This document shows, in pieces, positions 58,494 through 64,000 of a stretch of 64,000 bases of DNA. The stretch comes from Ancylostoma caninum (lineage: Eukaryota > Nematoda > Chromadorea > Rhabditida > Ancylostomatidae), in NCBI GenBank assembly GCA_037903475.1, contig JBAJFG010000479.1:3210501-3274500 (forward strand). The letters are read 5' to 3'. Numbering within the stretch: position 1 is the stretch's first letter; each line of letters starts with the position of its first letter. The notes under the pieces are model-generated. The model made no database searches and was not told where the DNA came from. It saw only the letters and a list, made by a program, of their open reading frames with translations. The position numbers and the translations under genes were made by a program.

Positions 58494-60679
58494 ATCTAAG
58501 TGAGTAATTTATGTATTACTTGGACTTACTTAAGTATTATTTAGACTTCCTCGAATATTATTTTGATTACTCTGGATTACTTATTACATAGTACCCTTCA
58601 ATAAGCAACAAGGAGTAATGTGTGAGAAACGACTACCCACTGACATATCATATTCAACTATAATTTTTTTAATGACAAAAATGTGCACGTGCTGATTTTC
58701 GGTTTCTTTTTCGGTTGGCTTACACAGTGCATTGAATTATTTTGTGAAGAGTGCCGTTTTAGTAATGCACACGTTGGTATTGGCAGTTATTTCTCGGATA
58801 TCGAGATCCTTGCGTGCATATAGAGCTCTTAAAATGGAAGAAATGCTCTCATTTAATACCCTGAAGAGAAGCAATGCTGCCGCCTTGGATTTATGGCGTT
58901 CTGTATCCTGCGCTCTAGGATCTCAAGCTCGATGTGCTGCATTTCATATTCACGTGGGAGGTACCGTGAGAATGGAGTTTTAATCCAAGTTTTCATGGAT
59001 TACTGATAGTTCTGGATGAATTTTGATCGGCAGTGCTATACATAACCTATTATAATTCCAAAGCTCATCATTCAGCCTCTTCCTGGATGTGTTCCCGTTT
59101 GTGGTAGGTTTAGAGTGCATATGCGCGATGTATTTTCGACACATCCTAATTAGGTTTGTGCAAATCCCGTCTCATAAATATATTGTATTGATTGCGGCGT
59201 AGTCCTCTCAATGATGCGCTTCTCGTCTTTTGGGAAGCTCTCATCCGTTCATGAGTGTTGGAGATGAAAAGATGCTTGTTTCGGCTTGATTCTGGAGTAG
59301 GCTGTGTACTGGGGCATTTTCTCAGAATTGTCTGCATATTCATTTGTCGCAGTTATTGCTTATTTGAAAATTTTATTGTGTATTGCTGCTTTGGGAAATT
59401 TCCTTGTGTTTCGGAAAAGCCGTATTTATCCCAAGGATGTTGTGAAAGACTACTGTAGCAATTTTTTTGGACGACTGTCTCGTGTTACACTCAGCTTTGT
59501 AAGTGTCAGCTTGTGAGCTGCTGGCATTTTTCTCTTTTTTGGTAGTTTTTCGGCCGTGATTGAAAAACGAAGTGCTGTAAAGTAGCAGTTTTTTCTGCGA
59601 AGAATGCACTTTTAGTCCTAACGGCTGTCCTGACGCAAACTTCTTAGTAGATGTATGGCTTTGATTTCTTAGCTCGTTGAGCCGATGTCTAAATTTCGTA
59701 AACTATTTATCAGCTTGTTGTAGGGCTACCCTTATTTTTGTTGATATGTTAAAGGTGAAAAACAGTTTGATGATGGGTTTATTCTAGAACCTTTTAGTGT
59801 TTTTTAGCTAGAAAATTGGAGTTGAATGCATCTTCGAATGTCCGAGGGACCATAATTTCTTGCTTTCCTACTACCGGCTTGATTTCTGTGATACCACCAC
59901 TTTGATACCGTATCTTGGGGTGAATAAGGCCTTTTTTGTGAGATTCTGGACATATATCCGATATGTTACCTTTCTGGGAAGTACCATACTTCGCTCCGTT
60001 CCTCCATGTAAATTATCAGTACACTTGTTGACTTTTGGGGCATTGATGAGAGGCAAAACGTCTCCAAGATGGAGTTGGCAGGAGATCCCTATCAGCCGAA
60101 TATGGATTACCAGCAGCGAAGCGGTTGGGAGTACATATTTGCTCCGCGAGGGATTTATCCACGGATAAATCCTCACTGGACAACAGTATAACCGTACGCT
60201 GTCCTGGTTTGGTATATGCGCTACTAAGCATCTCTCCAGTTGTATATACATAATATATTCTGTGCTAATCCAGGTTATCAGTCCTTGAAGATAGGTCGAC
60301 GAGTATTTCAAAACATAAATAAATAATAAATCCCTATAAAATAGGTAGAAATTTAGCATTGCCTTATTCCTTTATTCTTATTGTTTATTTTGTTTTGAAC
60401 TATTTCTCGTGGATTTTTCAAGTCAAAAAATTTCCCTGCATTTTTTGACATTAAATTCTTCTTTGCCATGGAAGACGTCGCTGATCCTTTTAAAACGCCC
60501 CATGATGAAGAAGGCAGTTTGTTTTCTTCTCTTCGGTTCTGTTGAGACATTTTCCGCAATGAATAACAATGGAAAAATTTGGGAGAGATATTAGTGGGGC
60601 TGCAGGAATCAATTTGAGCCACTAATTGTTGACTTTCTTGTGGTTTGTATCCATAACCACAGCCTAAGCTAAGGCTATT
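58494..60679. other. Gene-free stretch
   Basis: ORFs of 60-160 codons on both strands, including 58732-58983 plus and 59871-60359 minus, show no recognised domain. The 58732 ORF is preceded by a possible acceptor (GGCTTACACAG ending at 58728) and could be an exon of an unrecognised gene, but nothing adjoining supports it. Confidence 0.4.
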
Positions 60680-60975
60680 TGTACCCGTCTTACTGGTTGC
60701 GGGCTTCCCGACTTATTGGTTGTGGGATTTTGCTGCTGTATTCGCAGTCCGGTGGTTCAGTTTTATTGCATGCTTGTATTCACATGACAATTATAAACGG
60801 ACGTAAGTAGCAGTCATACCGTGCTTTTATGCAGCACGGTACCATATCACAATAACCCAGATGCGCTGCAGGGCGCATCTGTGTAAACAAGAAACAACAT
60901 CGAGCAGTGACTGATCGAGGGGTAACGGCAACATAATGTGAAATCTATGAACTATGCGTTATGCGGAGCATAACA
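60680..60975. repeat. Left LTR of the TRIM element
   Basis: 296 bp. Nearly identical to the right LTR except for a 23 bp internal tandem duplication (CTTCCCGACTTATTGGTTGT and following GGG) and a few substitutions. It carries three short hairpins: ACCGTGC/GCACGGT, CAGATGCGC/GCGCATCTG and GTTATGC/GCATAAC. Confidence 0.88.
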
Positions 60976-61468
60976 CTCCGGCGCGGCCCAGAACAGCAAA
61001 TGTGGAGGAACTTGTACGAAGATGGATAGAAGAAATTGTAGGTCATGGTGGTGACGTTATAGCGTTGTCCATGGTGACCATAGAAGTTGATGTCGATGTT
61101 GATAGTCGTTGTATTTGATTGCGAAGTTCATGAAGTAGCAGTGTGATTGGTCGGCATGGTAGTTGGTTGAGAGTGTTTGCTGGCGTTTTTTATATTTGCA
61201 CACCTTTTCTTTTCTGGAGTTTTTATGGACCTTTGTTTAGCGGTCAACTCCGGCTGTGGTATTATTCCAACCTGATTGTGTCCGTTTTGTCTTTTAGGAC
61301 AAAGTTGTTAGTCCGATTATGAGGACTGTTTGGCTTATTTGCCGTGACACTGTTTTTATTCAGTGTAAAATTCCAAGTCTCAACGTTTGTGTGCGTTGAG
61401 ACGGGAAGGGTTTTTTCCAGGCCTCAGTGGAGGCGGAAAGTATGGCTTATTTTAGCCGATGCACCAGA

Positions 61469-61741
61469 TGTACCCGTCTTACTGGTTGCGGGATTTTGCT
61501 GCTGTATTCGCAGTCCGGTGGTTCAGTTTTATTGCATGCTTGTATTCACATGACAATTGTAAACGGACCTAGATAGCAGTCGTACCGTGCTTTTATGCAG
61601 CACGGTATCATATCACAATAACCCAGATGCGCTGCAGGGCGCATCTGTGTAAACAAGAAACAACATCGAGCAGTGACTGATCGAGGGGTAACGGCAACAT
61701 AATGTGAAATCTATGAACTATGCGTTATGCGGAGCATAACA
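61469..61741. repeat. Right LTR of the TRIM element
   Basis: 273 bp, the form without the 23 bp duplication. The hairpins match those of the left LTR. Preceded by a weakly purine-rich GTGGAGGCGGAAAG stretch about 30 bases upstream that might be a polypurine tract. Confidence 0.88.
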
Positions 61742-61746
61742 CTATT

Positions 61747-63498
61747 AGATTTCCTCATACTACTTAGTCTCTCAAAACCATTAAGCTCGTATTCCTCAAA
61801 AAGCAGCGCTTTTGGATCGGTTTTCGTTGTGGGTGGTGTATTAAATTTCTAGCTGATGTTATATTTAGTGCTACTCATTAGGCTGTTGTATCTAAGCGCT
61901 TATTCCTTTTATAGCTTGGGAAAACATATTTTCAAACATATTCTCAATTTTCAATCCACGTCCAGGAAATTTAGCTAAGGGTTGTATTTTGGTTCTCTTC
62001 ATCTGGTTCTAGTGCTTGAGTTGCTTATAATTCTCCCTGAGCACAATGTTTATGTATACTTTTTGGTAGTTTTTCTGAGGGTTTGTTTGAGAAATGGTGT
62101 TTTTTCCCACATGTTTTGTCGTTCTACTCTCCCTGCGCCCCAGAATGACAAGGATTTTGCAGCAACTCGCAGGCTTCTCGGCATTTTATGATATTGTGGT
62201 TTTTAACGCTGTTCCTCGAATGAAATTGACAGACGGCATTAATTTCCATTCTGTAGATTGCGTTCAAATCCAGAGGGAGTCGCTTCTTTGTGGTATTTTG
62301 AGCTCACGAGCTTTTGCAGACATTTTGCTCATATTTGTGTCTACTCTAAATACCACATTGAATTTTGGCCCGCTATAAGAAAACAATGGTGATTGACTGG
62401 ACACCATGGGGAATGCTGCCGGCAGACTGATGTGGCAGTTTTTTTTGGGTTCGAGCTGGAGTGTGTATGGCCCAACGGCTGCCCCCTTCGTGGTCCTTCT
62501 GGGTTTGCAGTCTCCGGAGGCGATTGACTTGAATAAATTTGCTGTGGATGGGGTGTAACACGTGTTGTTAGTTGAGGAGGGATGTCTATGGTTTCTCGTG
62601 GGAGCTGAGATTGGCAGTTTTTGGAACGTGGGTGGTGCAGAATAATAGTGTGCTGGATGATAGATGTTACCGCGGAAGGTGGTGGAGAATCTGATAGATA
62701 TGTTCTCTGTTATCTCAGGATTTGAATGGAAGCTGCTAGGAAGGATTTGCAAGAAGTGCAGTCGTCGTTGGACAGAGATCTAGCGCGGGTATCCAGAAAA
62801 TCATGAAAAAACCAAGAGTTTTTTTCCAAGACTCGAATCCAAATGGCTGAGGAATCCTAAATAAAAGTATATATTCCGGATTTGCTACTTTTCCCCGTTA
62901 TCTAAGTGTTTTTTTTTATTTTTTCGTTTCGTTTAATGTTAGAAATTTTTTAGGAATTACTTAAGAAATTCTATCTAACTAAAGTGGGCAAATTTGCTCA
63001 CTTGGTTATATTTTACCCTAAAGTGACTATTTTGAACGATGTGTAGATTTGCCAATTTTGGCGTCCCCATGTGTTTATTCATTTGCTATTTATTTATTCA
63101 TTAATTTCAAAGAACCAAGATTTTAGATACGGATTTCAAGCCTTTAGCAATGATTCATGCAAAAATTTTTCTTGGGTCGGGAAAGCATGTACAAAAATGG
63201 TATATATAAAAAACAATGTACAAAAAAGGTATATATAAAAGAAACAAGACCGTATGACTTACCTCCAAAATAATTCCAACCTGAAATTAAGGCGTAGAAA
63301 TCACTATGCTACGTAGCAGATCTGGGATTTGTAGCTATTGTTAGGTATCCCAAAGGTTTTGATTTATAAATTCTCAAAAAATCGTTTCCCTTTTGATAAT
63401 TTCCTCTTGAAACAATGGCAGAAAGTGAGAAATTTGAGTTTTCTGAACGGCTTCAAGTGGGCAGAACCGTTTTGTAAATAATGTAAATACAAGTATTT
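61747..63498. other. Gene-free stretch with one 162-codon minus ORF
   Basis: The frame at 62752-62264 (minus) encodes a Ser/Pro/Thr-rich protein of 162 aa starting MQILPSSF. No domain is recognised and no splice partner is visible. It may be chance, an exon of an unknown gene or repeat-derived. A short tandem (GGTATATATAAAA with AACAATGTACAAAAA) lies at 63190-63240. Confidence 0.3.
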
Positions 63499-64000
63499 AG
63501 TTTATTTTCGGTTGTTCCACGGATCTCCCTCTTACGAGGGATCCCAGCCGATTTGCTGCGAGGCTACGTGGCGCGACCCCAGGTGGCGGATAGGGGGTTT
63601 ACCGCGGACCAAAAGCAGCCATGCGCTTGCCCTGCGACGCGGGTAGATCTAGGGGATGGACTCCTTAGTTCGACAGTGCTGGATTCGACACATATGGCCG
63701 GCATATGAGTGTGAACACGCACTCGCGCGTGTGGGTGTGTGCTAATGCTTCATGTTGGCTGTATCCTGCAGTCCGGATTTGGCCAAAAGCTCGCATTCTA
63801 ACGACTGGGAAGCGCATGAGAGGCGATCTGGGGCCGCCTCTAACAAATAAGTCCCTCGTCCACGGGGAAGGGAATCCTTCCCCTCAACAGTCGAATGCCG
63901 GCGACAGGCCGTGGTGACAGGCCGGCCGAAGAAGACCCACGTCACGTCGTATGGTTATGACGTCAATAGTGCCTGAGAAGAAAACTACGGCGTACACGGG
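63499..64000 (+). mobile_element. Possible 5' leader of a non-LTR retrotransposon, cut by the window end
   Basis: A sharp change to G+C-rich sequence with GGCGCGACCCCAGGTGGCGG followed by ATAGGGGGTTTACCGCGGACC. This resembles untranslated leaders of RTE-type elements that I associate with strongylid genomes, from memory only. An ATG at about 63957 opens a frame (MTSIVPEKKTTAYT) that runs off the window end. No reverse transcriptase is visible here, so the assignment is tentative. Confidence 0.3.

Larger units (their letters stand above)
60680..61741. mobile_element. TRIM-like miniature LTR retrotransposon, intact
   Basis: Two direct terminal repeats, 60680-60975 and 61469-61741, flank 493 bp without a coding frame. 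Both repeats begin TGTACCCGTC and end CATAACA, the TG...CA pattern of LTRs. CTATT lies immediately before (60675-60679) and after (61742-61746), a 5 bp target duplication. No gag or pol is present, so it must have used proteins from another element. This fits a terminal-repeat retrotransposon in miniature. The superfamily is unknown; 5 bp duplications occur in Gypsy and BEL/Pao. Confidence 0.88.

Noticed and set aside
59871..60359. 162-codon minus-strand ORF
   Set aside because: No recognisable domain, no splice partners, and overlapping open frames on the other strand; treated as chance.
62264..62752. 162-codon Ser/Pro/Thr-rich minus-strand ORF as a gene
   Set aside because: Nothing beyond its length supports it; mentioned in the gene-free stretch and not called.

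Overview
This is A+T-rich animal DNA with dense short introns. Exons end at TTTTCAG/TTTTTAG-type 3' splice sites, and several start codons sit just after a splice-acceptor-like AG, as expected where messages receive a spliced leader. The protein matches point to a clade V nematode, most likely a strongylid such as a hookworm. That placement is inference; the genus cannot be read from the sequence. Gene symbols follow C. elegans naming. Exon structures were built by hand from splice sites, reading frame and family similarity.

Six host genes are supported. From left to right: clp-1, a calpain with a glycine-rich N-terminus (+, 13651-22358, 24 exons, 780 aa); kars-1, lysyl-tRNA synthetase (-, 29676-25030, 16 exons, 578 aa); daf-41, the p23 Hsp90 co-chaperone (+, 30248-33018, 5 exons, 190 aa); mdt-29, Mediator subunit 29 (+, 34799-37747, 10 exons, 436 aa); eftu-2, the U5 snRNP GTPase EFTUD2/Snu114 (-, 46391-40211, 26 exons, 975 aa); and the SLY1/SCFD1 SNARE regulator (+, from 46735, 15 exons found, last codons unresolved). 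The frames close through every listed exon. The genes do different housekeeping jobs (proteolysis, translation, protein folding, transcription, splicing, ER-Golgi traffic) and are not one pathway. kars-1/daf-41 and eftu-2/SLY1 are divergent pairs that share intergenic promoters.

The left 13 kb has no convincing gene and is repeat-rich. It holds an ~80-84 bp minisatellite split by a 1.2 kb element that itself carries a 118 bp tandem array, a second ~80 bp minisatellite, a second copy of the element interrupted by a 492 bp LTR-like insertion, and foldback elements. Further mobile DNA lies between and inside genes: TA-flanked foldback MITEs, a pair of large foldbacks at 38.2-39.4 kb, and a mariner/Tc1-superfamily transposon with a frameshifted transposase in a SLY1 intron. 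Past the last resolved SLY1 exon are a TTAA-flanked piggyBac-like element at 57.0-58.5 kb and a complete miniature LTR element (TRIM) with a 5 bp target duplication at 60.7-61.7 kb. The right end looks like the leader of a non-LTR retrotransposon. No rRNA, tRNA, CRISPR or prokaryotic feature was recognised.
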